Source: Mogibacterium kristiansenii (GTDB lineage Bacteria > Bacillota > Clostridia > Peptostreptococcales > Anaerovoracaceae). Taken from it: a stretch of DNA of 64,000 bases. The position numbers and the translations under genes are program-made. Below, in pieces: positions 1-9,862 of the stretch. The notes beneath the pieces are model-generated. The model was not told where the DNA came from. It saw nothing but the letters and a program-made list of their open reading frames with translations, and did not search any database. Each line of letters starts with the position of its first letter. Position 1 is the stretch's first letter. The stretch covers positions 1-64,000 of the forward strand of contig NZ_VUNA01000007.1 of assembly GCF_009695905.1 (NCBI RefSeq). Direction: 5' to 3'.

Positions 1-190
1 AAGATCGCAGGGCTCACGGCGGACCATTAGCCTGTAGGTAACCAATCCACGAATAACAGAGTGGCCACATGCCGGGAACTGTTAAATCAAAGCTCTTTCC
101 AGATGCTGTCAAGAAAATACAAATGTGACATGCCGGGAGATGAAACTTTCTTGTAATCGCCTCTTGACAACGGTCACTTCATAACAGGCT
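1..190. other. Left-edge sequence with no recognisable gene
   Basis: No convincing reading frame or RNA family is recognised here. The 11-mer ACATGCCGGGA occurs twice, at 67-77 and 128-138. Short plus-strand frames run in from the left edge and stop within 40 bases, so this could hold the 3' end of a gene outside the window, but nothing identifies it. Confidence 0.4.
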
Positions 191-583
191 TTGCGGGGGA
201 TTCGTGCACCAAGTCCACGGCGGCCGCGTCTTGAAACAACCCGCAGACTTGGTGCAAAGCGAACGGAAGAACAAGGCCTTGCGGGGATTCGTGCACCAAG
301 TCCACGGCGGCCGCGCCTTGAAACAACCCGCAGACTTGGTGCAAAGGGAACGGAAGAACAAGGCCTTGCGGGGATTCGTGCACCAAGTCCACGGCGGCCG
401 CGCCTTGAAACAACCCGCAGACTTGGTGCAAAGGGAACGGAGGAACAAGGCCTTGCGAGGATTCGTGCACCAAGTCCCCAGCGACCCCACGCCGAAAATG
501 GCCTGAGACTTGGTGCAAAGCGAACGGAGGAACAAGGCCTTGCGGGGATTCGTGCACCAAGTCCCCCACGGCGGCCGCCGTCT
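190..583. repeat. Tandem hairpin array 1, period 87 bp
   Basis: Units begin with GATTCGTGCACC at 199, 286, 373, 460 and 547, exactly 87 bp apart. There are four full copies and one truncated copy. Each full unit holds an inverted repeat, GCACCAAGTC and GACTTGGTGC, separated by 30 bases. A spacer with GAACGGAAGAACAAGGCC then leads into the next unit. In the fourth unit the 30-base loop is a different sequence of the same length while both stem arms are kept. There are no unique spacers of CRISPR type. Open frames on both strands only reflect a period divisible by three. The array lies downstream of the buk terminator. Function unknown. Confidence 0.9.
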
Positions 584-590
584 AATCCTA

Positions 591-621
591 CAAAAGACCC
601 CCTGCATTTCTGCAGGGGGGG
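591..621 (-). terminator. Rho-independent terminator of buk
   Basis: A perfect 9-bp stem, CCCCCTGCA (598-606) and TGCAGGGGG (611-619), has a 4-base loop. On the minus strand it is followed by a T-run (AAAA at 592-595 on the plus strand). It sits about 50 bases after the buk stop codon. Confidence 0.85.
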
Positions 622-669
622 CTTCCGAACATCATTCAATTCCGACGGACCCAAGTTCGTCCCGGATGA

Positions 670-1728
670 TTAATAATTCTTGTAATCTCCGTCGTTCAGA
701 GCTCTCAGTGCACCCAGAGCCAGAGCCTTCATCTCTTCTTCGCCCGGGATACGGATGATCGGAGCAATCTTTCCTACGTAGGAAGTGATTTCCTCGCAGA
801 AACGTTCACTGTAAGCCATTCCGCCGGTGTAAACGATAGCGTCTACATCGAAACGCAGAACAGCTGCCATAGCACCGATATCCTTTGCCAGCTGATAAGC
901 GATTGCCTTGAATGCGCCCATGCACTCTTCATCGTGCTCATCAAATGCCTTGTTCTCAACGGTACGGAAATCCTTGGTTCCGGTGTAGGAGAATACGCCG
1001 GCTTCACGGCCGATGATTCTCTTTACTTCATCCTTGGTCTTTCCGGAGTAGCACAGATTTACCAGTGCGTTTGCCGGCAGGCTTCCGCCTCTGTCCATAC
1101 CCATAGCACCCTCGTCCTTAACGTTGTTCAGGTCTACGGTCTTGCCATGCTTGTGTGCAGCAACGGATACGCCGCCACCCAGATGAACACCGATGATGTT
1201 CAGCTCTTCATATGGCTTTCCAATCTGCTTTGCCGCTTCACGGCAAACAGCCTTCTGATTCAGTGCATGCCAGAAACTCTGTCTTTCCATGCCCTTCAGA
1301 CCGGAGTAACGAGCAACGTCTTCCAGTTCGTCAACGGCAACCGGGTCAACAAAGAATGCCGGGATGCCAACTTTGTCTGCCAGTTCCTTGGAAATGTAGG
1401 AACCCAGGTTTGCTGCGTGCTCACCGTAAGGCGGGTTCTTGATGTCCTCGATTACTGCATCAGTTACCTTATAAGTACCGGATGGGATGTGCTTGAGCAG
1501 TCCGCCTCTTCCGCAGATTGCATCAAAATCTTCCAGCTTAAAGCCCTTCTCTTCCAGAGTCTTCATGATGATGTCACGACGGAACGGCATCTGATCAACG
1601 ATCTTTTCGTGCTTGTCCATTTCTGCAGCATCGTGATCGATACCAACGCGCATTACCTCGTTCTCATCCTCATAAACTGCGATCTTAGTGGATGTCGCAC
1701 CAGGGTTGATTACCAGAATTCTTTTCAT
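670..1728 (-). CDS. buk: Butyrate kinase
   Basis: The protein (352 aa) would phosphorylate butyrate or run the reverse ATP-yielding reaction from butyryl phosphate, the last step of butyrate formation in clostridia. It is an ASKHA-fold acetate/butyrate kinase. The N-terminus reads MKRILVINPGATSTK with the phosphate-binding NPGATSTK loop, followed by GRGG near residue 75, GVHLGGGVSV near 180 and YTGGMAYSE near 300. The ATG at 1728 is chosen because AAAGGAGA lies just upstream; an in-frame GTG at 1749 would place that ribosome binding site inside the gene. No phosphotransbutyrylase (ptb) is next to it, which is unusual because ptb and buk are often adjacent. It lies downstream of pyc, with its own candidate promoter and a terminator. 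Confidence 0.95.
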   Translation of the reverse strand: MKRILVINPGATSTKIAVYEDENEVMRVGIDHDAAEMDKHEKIVDQMPFRRDIIMKTLEEKGFKLEDFDAICGRGGLLKHIPSGTYKVTDAVIEDIKNPPYGEHAANLGSYISKELADKVGIPAFFVDPVAVDELEDVARYSGLKGMERQSFWHALNQKAVCREAAKQIGKPYEELNIIGVHLGGGVSVAAHKHGKTVDLNNVKDEGAMGMDRGGSLPANALVNLCYSGKTKDEVKRIIGREAGVFSYTGTKDFRTVENKAFDEHDEECMGAFKAIAYQLAKDIGAMAAVLRFDVDAIVYTGGMAYSERFCEEITSYVGKIAPIIRIPGEEEMKALALGALRALNDGDYKNY

Positions 1729-1798
1729 TCGTAAAATTTCTCCTTTCACCTTGTGAAAAATAGTGTTTCGTTTAATCCCTTACCCTTCTCCAGACGTT

Positions 1799-1827
1799 AT
1801 TATATTATTATTCTTCGTCATTCGCAA
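1799..1827 (-). promoter_or_regulatory. Candidate buk promoter overlapping the pyc 3' end
   Basis: TTGCGA (1822-1827) and TATAAT (1799-1804) on the minus strand are separated by 17 bp. The -35 lies inside the last codons of pyc and the -10 just after its stop, so buk could be transcribed separately. Confidence 0.5.
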
Positions 1828-4800
1828 GTGTTTCTAATGTAGCAATGAGCTGACCCGACTTGACGCTATCCGCTTCCTTTACATACATCTTCTCGATGAC
1901 GCCGTCTCTCAGGGCCAGTACGTTGGTCTCCATCTTCATGGCTTCGATAACCGCAATCGGTTCACCCTTCTTCACTTTGTCTCCGGCTTTGGCGATGACC
2001 TTGACAATGGTGCCCGGGATATTGGCGCCGATTTCGTCCGGATCGTCCTCGCTGGCGAACTGAATCGCACTGCCCGCCATTACGGAAGTGGTAAGTGCCT
2101 GCTTATCCTTCACAGAAATCACTCTGCGATTTCCGTTGATGGTAAAGGTCAGGTCTCTCATTCCTTCCGCATTCGGTGCGCTGACATCTTCCAGGGTGAT
2201 AACCATAGTCTTTCCTTCGGTCAGCGTAATCTCTGCCGTCTGACCCAATGCGATTCCGTGGAAGTATACATCGGAACCCATATTCCGGAAGTTGCCCTTC
2301 TTCTTCAGGTCTTTGACGTAATCGTCGAATACCTTGCTGTACATCGCATAGCTGAGCTGCTGCTGATCCGTTCCTTCCAGACCCAGGTCCTCTACAATAT
2401 GACGCTTAAATTCTTCGTAATCGTCATCTTCCAGCAATTCGCCCGGTCTGCAGGTGATCGGCTCTCTGCCCTTCAGCACAACCTTCTGCAGATCTTCCGG
2501 GAATCCGCCTTCCGGCTGACCGATCATTCCCTCGAAGTAGGAAACAACAGAATCCGGGAAGTCGAAATCGACACCCTTTTCGACGATGTTCTCCGGTGTC
2601 AAATCGTTTCGAATCATGAAGATCGCCATATCGCCCACCACCTTGGAGGACGGAGTAACCTTGATGATATCTCCGAACATCTGGTTTACCTTCACGTACA
2701 TATCTTTTACATCGTCGAAACGATGTCCGATACCAAAGCTTTCTACCTGAGGTTTCAGATTGGAGTACTGTCCTCCCGGAATCTCCAGACGGTAAATCTC
2801 TGCAGTGGTCGACTTCAGGTCGGATTCGAACTGACTGTATACCGGACGAACGTCTATCCAGTAATCGGAAATTCTCTGCAGGCCTCTCTGATCCATACCG
2901 GTATCCCGATCCGAGCTTTCCAGCGCAGCAACGATGGAATTCAGTGCCGGCTGTGAGGTAAGTCCGGACATACTGTTGAATGCGGCATCCGCAATATCCA
3001 ATCCGGCAGAAGCAGCCATCAGAACCGTTGCCACACCGTTTCCGGATGTGTCGTGGGTGTGCAGGTGAATCGGAACAGTCACTTCGTTCTTCAGTGCACG
3101 TACCAATTTCTCCGCAGCCACCGGCTTCAGCAGACCGGACATATCCTTGATTGCGATGATATGCGCACCTCTCTTCTCCAGTTCCTTCGCCATGTTTACA
3201 TAGTACTTCAGGTTGTACTTCTCTCTGGATTCATCCAGGATATCTCCGGTGTAGCACATGGAGGCTTCCGCAATCTTACCCTGATTCAGGGTCTCATCGA
3301 TAGCGATTTCCATGCCCTTAATCCAGTTCAGGGAGTCGAAGATACGGAATACATCGATTCCGGACTTCGCGGACTGACGGATGAACTTCCGAATGGTGTT
3401 ATCCGGATAGTTCCGGTATCCTACCGCATTCGCACCGCGGAACAGCATCTGGAACATAACATCCGGAATCTCTTCACGCAGGGTTTCCAGTCTTTCCCAC
3501 GGATCTTCGCCCAAGAAACGCATCGCTACGTCGAAGGTCGCGCCGCCCCACATTTCGAAGGAGAAGAAATCCTTCCCGTAAGTGGCCATTGCCGGTGCAA
3601 TCTTCACCAAATCCTTGGTTCTCATTCGAGTGGCAATCAGTGACTGCTGTGCATCTCGGAACGATGTATCCGTCAGCAGCAGCTTCTTCTGATTCAGCGC
3701 CCAATCCGCAACCGCCTTCGGGCCCTTCTCGTCCAGCAGCTGCTTCGTTCCGCGGAAAGAAGGAATCTGACTCTTATCTACCTTCGGAACCACCGGAACG
3801 TTATAGTCCATTCTGTGGCCCTTCGTTTCGTTTACATACTTGTCACCCAGGAATTCCAGAACCTGCAGCTCTCTGTTGGTTACCGCACGGATGTTCAGCA
3901 GTTCCGGATTGTCGTTGATGAATCCGGTGTTGCAGTTTCCGGCACGGAATGTCGGGTGGTTCAGCACGTTCAGGAGGAATCCGATGTTGGTCTTTACGCC
4001 TTCGATACGCATCTCCGTCAGCGCACGAACCGCCTTGTTGACGGTGTCGTTAAAACTACGAGCGTGCGAACATACTTTTACCAGCAAGCTGTCGTAGTAC
4101 GGGGAGATTACCGATCCGGTAAAACCATTTCCGCCGTCCAGACGAATTCCGAATCCCGCTGCGGAACGGTACTCCGTGATGGTACCGGTATCCGGTGCAA
4201 AGTTGTTGGCCGGATCCTCAGTGGTGATACGGCACTGGATGGCATAACCGTTCATGGTAACGTCCTTCTGGGACTTGATGTTGATTCTCTCGGAATCCAG
4301 GGCATAACCCTCGGCAATCAGAATCATATCCTGAACGATATCGATGCCCGTTACCAGCTCCGAAACCGTATGCTCTACCTGAACACGGGTGTTCATTTCG
4401 ATGAAGTAGTGCTGACCGCTCTTGTCCAGCAGGAACTCGCAAGTTCCGGCACTGCGGTAATCCACTGCTTTTGCCAGCTTGATGGCATCATTGCAGATGG
4501 CTTCTCTCTGCGCGTCGGACAGGCAGAGCGCCGGTGTGAACTCGATGACCTTCTGGTGTCTTCTCTGTACGGAGCAATCTCTCTCATAAAGGTGTACCAG
4601 GTTGCCGTACTTATCGCCCAGCACCTGAACCTCAATATGCTTCGGCTCTTCCAGGTATTTCTCGATAAAAATATCTCCGTTGCCGAATGCTTTTACCGCT
4701 TCGTTATGGGCACTGCGGAACTGCGGAATCAGTTCTTCGCTGCTGCGAACGATTCTCATTCCTCTTCCACCGCCTCCGGCAGCCGCCTTCAGCATTACCG

Positions 4801-5278
4801 GATAGCCGCACTTCTCTGCAAATTCCAGCGCTTCATCCTCGGAAGAGATGGCCTTATCCACGCCCGGAATGGTGGGAACGCCAACGCTTTCCGCTACCAG
4901 CTTGGACTGGATTTTATCGCCCAGCGCGTTCATCATCTCATGTGTCGGTCCGATGAATTCGATGCCGCTCTTCTCGCAGGCTTCCGCGAAACCGGCATTT
5001 TCCGCTAAGAATCCATAACCCGGGTGAATGGCATCGCAGCCCTTTGCCTTTGCTAAACGGATAATTTCGTCAATATCCAGATACGCATCGATTGGGCTCT
5101 TTCCTTTGCCGATTTCGTAGGATTCGTCCGCCTTGGTGCGGAACAGGGAATTCTTGTCCTCTTCCGAATAAATCGCAACAGAACGGATTCCCAGCTCACG
5201 GCAAGCTCGAATAATACGAATTGCAATTTCACCACGGTTTGCTACCAAAACCTTTTTAAATTGCTTAATTCTTCCCAT
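1808..5278 (-). CDS. pyc: Pyruvate carboxylase
   Basis: A 1156-aa biotin enzyme carboxylates pyruvate to oxaloacetate using bicarbonate and ATP, an anaplerotic reaction in the cytoplasm. All domains are on one chain, as in family PycA proteins. The biotin carboxylase domain occupies about residues 1-450 (KKVLVANRGEIAIRI at the start, glycine-rich GGGGRGM ATP loop). The carboxyltransferase TIM barrel follows at about 530-800 (LLTDTSFRDAQQSL, metal-ligand HLHTHDTSG). A central conserved carboxylase region precedes the biotinyl domain with EAMKMETN near the end, whose lysine is biotinylated. The ATG at 5278 follows GTGAGGAAAAC; the longer frame upstream is AT-rich leader. It has its own promoter at 5333-5362. 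Confidence 0.97.
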   Translation of the reverse strand: MGRIKQFKKVLVANRGEIAIRIIRACRELGIRSVAIYSEEDKNSLFRTKADESYEIGKGKSPIDAYLDIDEIIRLAKAKGCDAIHPGYGFLAENAGFAEACEKSGIEFIGPTHEMMNALGDKIQSKLVAESVGVPTIPGVDKAISSEDEALEFAEKCGYPVMLKAAAGGGGRGMRIVRSSEELIPQFRSAHNEAVKAFGNGDIFIEKYLEEPKHIEVQVLGDKYGNLVHLYERDCSVQRRHQKVIEFTPALCLSDAQREAICNDAIKLAKAVDYRSAGTCEFLLDKSGQHYFIEMNTRVQVEHTVSELVTGIDIVQDMILIAEGYALDSERINIKSQKDVTMNGYAIQCRITTEDPANNFAPDTGTITEYRSAAGFGIRLDGGNGFTGSVISPYYDSLLVKVCSHARSFNDTVNKAVRALTEMRIEGVKTNIGFLLNVLNHPTFRAGNCNTGFINDNPELLNIRAVTNRELQVLEFLGDKYVNETKGHRMDYNVPVVPKVDKSQIPSFRGTKQLLDEKGPKAVADWALNQKKLLLTDTSFRDAQQSLIATRMRTKDLVKIAPAMATYGKDFFSFEMWGGATFDVAMRFLGEDPWERLETLREEIPDVMFQMLFRGANAVGYRNYPDNTIRKFIRQSAKSGIDVFRIFDSLNWIKGMEIAIDETLNQGKIAEASMCYTGDILDESREKYNLKYYVNMAKELEKRGAHIIAIKDMSGLLKPVAAEKLVRALKNEVTVPIHLHTHDTSGNGVATVLMAASAGLDIADAAFNSMSGLTSQPALNSIVAALESSDRDTGMDQRGLQRISDYWIDVRPVYSQFESDLKSTTAEIYRLEIPGGQYSNLKPQVESFGIGHRFDDVKDMYVKVNQMFGDIIKVTPSSKVVGDMAIFMIRNDLTPENIVEKGVDFDFPDSVVSYFEGMIGQPEGGFPEDLQKVVLKGREPITCRPGELLEDDDYEEFKRHIVEDLGLEGTDQQQLSYAMYSKVFDDYVKDLKKKGNFRNMGSDVYFHGIALGQTAEITLTEGKTMVITLEDVSAPNAEGMRDLTFTINGNRRVISVKDKQALTTSVMAGSAIQFASEDDPDEIGANIPGTIVKVIAKAGDKVKKGEPIAVIEAMKMETNVLALRDGVIEKMYVKEADSVKSGQLIATLETLANDEE

Positions 5279-5332
5279 TTTTGTTTTCCTCACTAACTTT
5301 AACCGATGATAATTTATTAATAAAACCAATCC

Positions 5333-5362
5333 ATTATAGCATATTAATAAATAATAAGGCAA
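5333..5362 (-). promoter_or_regulatory. Candidate pyc promoter
   Basis: TTGCCT (5357-5362), an 18-bp spacer and TATAAT (5333-5338) lie on the minus strand. TGC immediately before the -10 makes it an extended -10 site. It lies about 55 bases before the pyc start. Confidence 0.6.
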
Positions 5363-5385
5363 TTCCCTATTTCCATAATTATATT

Positions 5386-7260
5386 TTATCGGTTTGCCCG
5401 TCTTCTTTCCAGCTCGTTCAGATATTTCTTCCGGAGACGGATATCGTCCGGCGTTACCTCTACCAACTCATCGTCGTTGATGAATTCCAGCGCTTCTTCC
5501 AGTGAGAATACTCTCGGTGGGGTCAGCTTGATGGTATCGTCACTGCCGGCCGCACGCATATTGGAGACTCTCTTTGCCTTGCATGGATTTACCACCATGT
5601 CATCGTTTCGGGCATTCATTCCGACAATCATTCCCTCATACACGTGAGTACCCGGTTCTACGAACATCTGGACCCGCTCCTGAATATTGAAAATCGCATA
5701 CGGGGTGCAGTTTCCCTCTTCCTGAGCGATTGCCACACCGTTCACACGCTGCGGGATTTCCCCTTTATAAGGCTCAAATCCTTCGAACCGGCGAACCATG
5801 GTTCCTTCACCGTGGGTATCGTTGATGAACTCACTCCGGTAACCCATGAGTCCGCGGGTCGGTGCCAAATATTCGATTCGGGAATATCCGTTGCCTTCGC
5901 TCATCATCTGCGTCATCATACCCTTTCGAATATTCAACTTGGAGATGACGGTGCCGGAATATTCATCCGGTACGCTGATAACCACTTCTTCCACCGGCTC
6001 CAGCTTCTCGCCGTTTTCACCGGTCTTGAAGATAACCTCCGGCTTAGACACGCCCAGCTCATATCCTTCTCTTCTCATGTTCTCGATGAGAATGGACAGA
6101 TGCAGCTCTCCTCGGCCGGATACCTTGAAGGAATCCGTGGAATCCGTCTCCTCTACCACCAGACCCACATTGACTTCCAGCTCCTTGTCCAGACGTTCCC
6201 GGATGTGACGGCTGGTAACGTATTTACCGGACTGTCCGGCAAACGGAGAGGAGTTGACCATGAAGTTCATGGACAGGGTCGGCTCTTCGATGTTGATCAT
6301 CTCCATGGCTTCCGGATGGTCCGGTGCGCAGATGGTCTCGCCAATGGAAATATCCGAGATACCGGATACGACCACGATATCGCCGCATTCCGCTTCTGCT
6401 ACCGGCATTCTCTGGAGACCCCGGTAGACGAAGACCTGGTTGATTTTATTTTTTGAAATGGTACCGTCTTCCTTGCAAACCGCAACCTGCTGGGCTTCCT
6501 TCAGTGTGCCTCTGGTGATGCGGCCGATTCCCAGTCTGCCGATATAATCATCGTACGCCAAGGAACAAATCTGCAGCTGCAGCGGCTCTTCTCTCTTGTC
6601 CGGGAACGGCTCCACGTGGTTGACGATGGTCTCCAGCAGCGGCTCGATGTTCAGGTCGCCGTAACCCTTCGGGCTCTTCTTAATTTTGCCGGCGCCCTCT
6701 CCGATGACCACTTCATCCGCATCGGAAGGCTCTCTGACCGCGATACCCTGTCTGGCAATACCGTAAAGAATTGGGAAGTCCAGCTGATCGTCATTGGCTT
6801 CCAGATCCATGAACAGCTCATATACTTCGTCCACGACTTCGTCGATTCGCGCATCCTTCTTGTCGATTTTGTTGATGAACAGAATCGGGTTCAGGCCCTG
6901 TTCGAGAGACTTGTTCAGCACGAAACGGGTCTGCGGCATCGGACCCTCGCTGGAGTCCACCAGGAGGATAACGGTATCTACGGTTTTCATAATACGCTCT
7001 ACCTCAGAACTGAAGTCCGCGTGTCCCGGGGTGTCGACGATATTGATTTTGTAATCCTTGTACATGATGGAACAGTTCTTGGAATAAATGGTAATTCCAC
7101 GTTCTCTTTCGATGGCATCGCTGTCCATGACGCAGTCCACTACTTGTTCGTTGTCTCTAAATATGTGAGACTGTGCCAGAAGTGCATCTACCAGAGTGGA
7201 TTTTCCGGCATCAACGTGAGCGATAACGGCAATATTAATTATTTTTTCTTTTTCTTTCAT
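5386..7260 (-). CDS. typA: Ribosome-associated GTPase TypA/BipA
   Basis: This 624-aa translational GTPase of the EF-G/LepA superfamily acts on the ribosome and aids assembly and stress adaptation. The G1 loop AHVDAGKST is at about residues 14-22, the switch I segment RERGITI follows, DTPGHADF is near 76-83 and NKIDK near 130. EF-G-like domains III and V and the TypA-specific C-terminal domain complete the chain. Length matches the family. The start codon overlaps the stop of the upstream DUF2207 gene by one base (TAATG), so the two are probably co-transcribed from the promoter at 9131-9159. The C-terminus ends in an arginine-rich tail. Confidence 0.97.
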   Translation of the reverse strand: MKEKEKIINIAVIAHVDAGKSTLVDALLAQSHIFRDNEQVVDCVMDSDAIERERGITIYSKNCSIMYKDYKINIVDTPGHADFSSEVERIMKTVDTVILLVDSSEGPMPQTRFVLNKSLEQGLNPILFINKIDKKDARIDEVVDEVYELFMDLEANDDQLDFPILYGIARQGIAVREPSDADEVVIGEGAGKIKKSPKGYGDLNIEPLLETIVNHVEPFPDKREEPLQLQICSLAYDDYIGRLGIGRITRGTLKEAQQVAVCKEDGTISKNKINQVFVYRGLQRMPVAEAECGDIVVVSGISDISIGETICAPDHPEAMEMINIEEPTLSMNFMVNSSPFAGQSGKYVTSRHIRERLDKELEVNVGLVVEETDSTDSFKVSGRGELHLSILIENMRREGYELGVSKPEVIFKTGENGEKLEPVEEVVISVPDEYSGTVISKLNIRKGMMTQMMSEGNGYSRIEYLAPTRGLMGYRSEFINDTHGEGTMVRRFEGFEPYKGEIPQRVNGVAIAQEEGNCTPYAIFNIQERVQMFVEPGTHVYEGMIVGMNARNDDMVVNPCKAKRVSNMRAAGSDDTIKLTPPRVFSLEEALEFINDDELVEVTPDDIRLRKKYLNELERRRANR

Positions 7261-9101
7261 TAGAAAATTCTCCTTCTTCTATTCGTCAGATGATAATCAT
7301 TTTCTACAGTACGGCAGAAGGTCTTCAAATCCCTCGCCACCTGTTCGGTACGTTTTCGAGCATGACCGATTACCATGGTATTTCCTTCCGCCTTTTCCTC
7401 ATAGAATTCCGCGCCCTTAGCACCGATCCACCGGAATTTTCTCGCCCACAGCTCCTCCTGAGAGAATGCCAGGGCGTACGGAAGCATTTCATAATAATAG
7501 TCCGGATGAAGCAGCCCAGCTTTCGCCATCTCGACACCATTCGCCTGACCGATGAAATTCTTCATACACAGAAGCCGTGTAACCAGCTCTGCATTTCCTT
7601 TTCCGCGCTTCTTCATCAGCAATGTGAGAACCAGCGCTGCCAAGCCACACAAGAGTGCCGCTGCTCCCACCAACAGGCTGCCGCCTTGCATGTAGAATCG
7701 AATGCCGCCGAATGCAATTACGCCGGCGTAAACGGCAAACAGAATCATCATGCTGGTGCGATAGGAACTTCGATCCATATCATATCTTCTGTCATACCGA
7801 ATATTAATCGCAATCAGAATCAATGCGATGATTCCCGTCGGAGCCAGGAAATCCGTCACGCCGATTTCCTGATAGCTGAACAGCCGCGTCAGAACGCACA
7901 CGCCGCCCATGCAGGCGGAGAGGAGCAAGATGCTCAGGACCCGCAACCCCTTGGAAATTCCGGTGCAGGCTTTCATGTTCGGTGCATTGAATCCGTTCTC
8001 AATGCTGACACCGATATTCTTCCGCACCGCACGAAGTCTCGGGTGCACCATCTTCGGTTCCAGCGGTCTTCCTTCGTACACATCTTCAAAAAGAATATTG
8101 TATGCCGTCCGGATGTACCGCTCTTCGTCCTTTGGTTCTGCCAGCGGAACCAGCGTATACTTTTTTGGTCGATATTCCACAATCTTGAGATACCCCTTGG
8201 TTGCCAGGTACACAATCAGCACTGCGATATCCCGAATCCGAGTGTGCCCGTAGAACAGGTACCCAATATCCGCCGGGGTCACGCCTTCAATTGGATGCAT
8301 TTCCACCGTCTTTCCCACCTTCGGATCTCTTCCGCCGATGAACCAGAACAGGAAAATCAGAAGCAAGGTGATGGACAGAAGGATGATGCTCATCTGCACC
8401 GTCCAGGAATTATCCAATGCGCCCTGCCAGTAGCCATTCTTCTGCTGTGCCTTGAAGGTGATGCCGAAGTTAGCCGGCAGATGGGTTCCGGTCATGTGGA
8501 GCGTTCCGTCTTTCATCTTATACTTCAGCGTGTTCTGCACGTTCTGTGCGCCGTACTGGCCGCCGTAGTACTGCAGGTCCGACAGATCAAAGTCGGATGG
8601 GAATACCAACGTCAGATTCAGTTTCTGAATCGGCACTTTCCAGTTGGTCGGAAGCGCGTCGTACAGAAACATGTCGTATTTTTTGTTTTCATCCTTGTAT
8701 TCCTGAATCAGATAGCGGACGGAGAACAAGTTCTCCCCTTCCGCAAACTTGTTGTCTTTGGTATCCGGTTTCAGCTGAATGTAGTAATTGCTGTTAGCAT
8801 CTTTCATCGCTTGTCCGGTACAGCCGACGGTCTTTACATCCGTCAGGGAATACTTTCCCGTCGGAAGATTTACCTTTACGGAGCTCAGCCCCTTCGGTGC
8901 ATTCACCCGCAGCTTCAGCGTCACTTCGTACTCGTGGGATTTCAGAATTTGAGTCTCCTGGTTATATTCCAAGAGCTCATACCCCTCCGATTTCGCATCC
9001 CCGTATATTGGGATAGCAATATTCAAAAATACCAAGCAAAAGAAGGCAAGCACCATGGCCACCTGCATATAATTTCGGATACTTCTTTTCAGAGTGCTCA
9101 T
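7260..9101 (-). CDS. DUF2207 family membrane protein
   Basis: This 613-aa membrane protein of unknown function matches the DUF2207 architecture as I know it. An N-terminal hydrophobic segment (about residues 13-33) is followed by an extracytoplasmic beta-rich domain to about 230. A transmembrane helix follows (about 233-256, IILLSITLLLIFLFWFIGG). A cytoplasmic stretch begins VGKTVEMHPIEGVTPADIG, and four more hydrophobic helices lie between about 390 and 500. The C-terminal part is soluble and ends in a basic tail. AAGGAG lies seven bases before the ATG. It overlaps typA by one base. No enzymatic motif is seen; a role in envelope homeostasis is only a guess. Confidence 0.85.
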   Translation of the reverse strand: MSTLKRSIRNYMQVAMVLAFFCLVFLNIAIPIYGDAKSEGYELLEYNQETQILKSHEYEVTLKLRVNAPKGLSSVKVNLPTGKYSLTDVKTVGCTGQAMKDANSNYYIQLKPDTKDNKFAEGENLFSVRYLIQEYKDENKKYDMFLYDALPTNWKVPIQKLNLTLVFPSDFDLSDLQYYGGQYGAQNVQNTLKYKMKDGTLHMTGTHLPANFGITFKAQQKNGYWQGALDNSWTVQMSIILLSITLLLIFLFWFIGGRDPKVGKTVEMHPIEGVTPADIGYLFYGHTRIRDIAVLIVYLATKGYLKIVEYRPKKYTLVPLAEPKDEERYIRTAYNILFEDVYEGRPLEPKMVHPRLRAVRKNIGVSIENGFNAPNMKACTGISKGLRVLSILLLSACMGGVCVLTRLFSYQEIGVTDFLAPTGIIALILIAINIRYDRRYDMDRSSYRTSMMILFAVYAGVIAFGGIRFYMQGGSLLVGAAALLCGLAALVLTLLMKKRGKGNAELVTRLLCMKNFIGQANGVEMAKAGLLHPDYYYEMLPYALAFSQEELWARKFRWIGAKGAEFYEEKAEGNTMVIGHARKRTEQVARDLKTFCRTVENDYHLTNRRRRIF

Positions 9102-9130
9102 ATTTTTTCTCCTTAGACAATAATCGTATT

Positions 9131-9159
9131 ATTATACAACATTTGAGCATTCTTATCAA
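9131..9159 (-). promoter_or_regulatory. Promoter of the DUF2207-typA operon
   Basis: TTGATA (9154-9159) and TATAAT (9131-9136) on the minus strand are 17 bp apart, close to the sigma-A consensus, about 30 bases before the start codon. It is divergent from the promoter at 9201-9229. Confidence 0.75.
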
Positions 9160-9200
9160 ATGAACGGCTATACGTCTTCCAAAAAGAACACGTTCTTGTG

Positions 9201-9229
9201 CTTGATAACCGCAATCGGGTATTGTAGAA
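9201..9229 (+). promoter_or_regulatory. Promoter of the dCMP deaminase gene
   Basis: TTGATA (9201-9206) and TAGAAT (9224-9229) are separated by 17 bp, about 65 bases before the start codon at 9294. Confidence 0.65.
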
Positions 9230-9293
9230 TAATTTTATAAATTGTTGGGAAAATACGGTCAATCCCAACGGAACCAAAAGGGGAACAAACAGA

Positions 9294-9779
9294 ATGAAAC
9301 GAACAGATTATATTTCTTGGGATGAATACTTCATGGGGGTTTCCCTGCTGGCAGCAAAGCGCAGCAAAGACCCCAACACACAGGTGGGTGCCTGCATCGT
9401 GAACCAGGACCACATCATCATTTCCACCGGATACAACGGTTTTCCAAAGAATTGCTCCGACGATGTTTTTCCATGGGAACGCACCGGTAAAGACACCAAG
9501 TACGCCTACGTCGTCCATGCGGAACTCAACGCCATTCTCAATTCCGGCGGCCAGTCGCTGAAGGGGGCCTCTCTCTACGTATCCCTCTTCCCTTGCAATG
9601 AGTGCACCAAAGCCATCATTCAGTCCGGCATCCGGGAAATCGTCTATCTCAGCGACAAGTACGCAGATTCCGATGCCACTCTGGCTTCCAAAACCATGCT
9701 CCGTGCAGCGGGTGTGCAGATGCGTCAGCTGAAGCCCCACACGGAACAAATCGTCCTGGACTTCCGGGTGGACAAATAG
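9294..9779 (+). CDS. Deoxycytidylate (dCMP) deaminase
   Basis: A 161-aa zinc-dependent cytidine deaminase-fold enzyme converts dCMP to dUMP, feeding thymidylate synthesis. The zinc site is visible as H75-A-E77 (HAELNAI, Glu as proton shuttle) and P100-C101-N-E-C104 (PCNEC). The length and the N-terminal WDEYFMGVSLLAAKRSKDP match the ComEB/dCMP deaminase family. The start is supported by AAAGGGGAA upstream. It is followed 83 bases later by dapB on the same strand, so the two may share a transcript. The related riboflavin and tRNA deaminases have different lengths and flanking sequence, so dCMP deaminase is the best call. Confidence 0.92.
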   Translation: MKRTDYISWDEYFMGVSLLAAKRSKDPNTQVGACIVNQDHIIISTGYNGFPKNCSDDVFPWERTGKDTKYAYVVHAELNAILNSGGQSLKGASLYVSLFPCNECTKAIIQSGIREIVYLSDKYADSDATLASKTMLRAAGVQMRQLKPHTEQIVLDFRVDK

Positions 9780-9862
9780 AATCCGCACCAATAAGATTCA
9801 ACCAAAATAAGATCATATTTCAGTTGTAAATACAATCACGCAGAAAGGAAGGTTATATTATT

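Noticed and set aside
109-758. Several overlapping open frames of 80-180 codons in array 1
   Set aside because: They exist in both strands and several frames because the 87-bp repeat is divisible by three and has no stops. They repeat the same peptide and lack ribosome binding sites.
934-1734. 266-codon plus-strand frame opposite buk
   Set aside because: Antisense shadow of butyrate kinase.
7290-9116. 608-codon plus-strand frame opposite the DUF2207 gene
   Set aside because: Antisense shadow; no start signal, no family, and the minus-strand gene is translationally coupled to typA.
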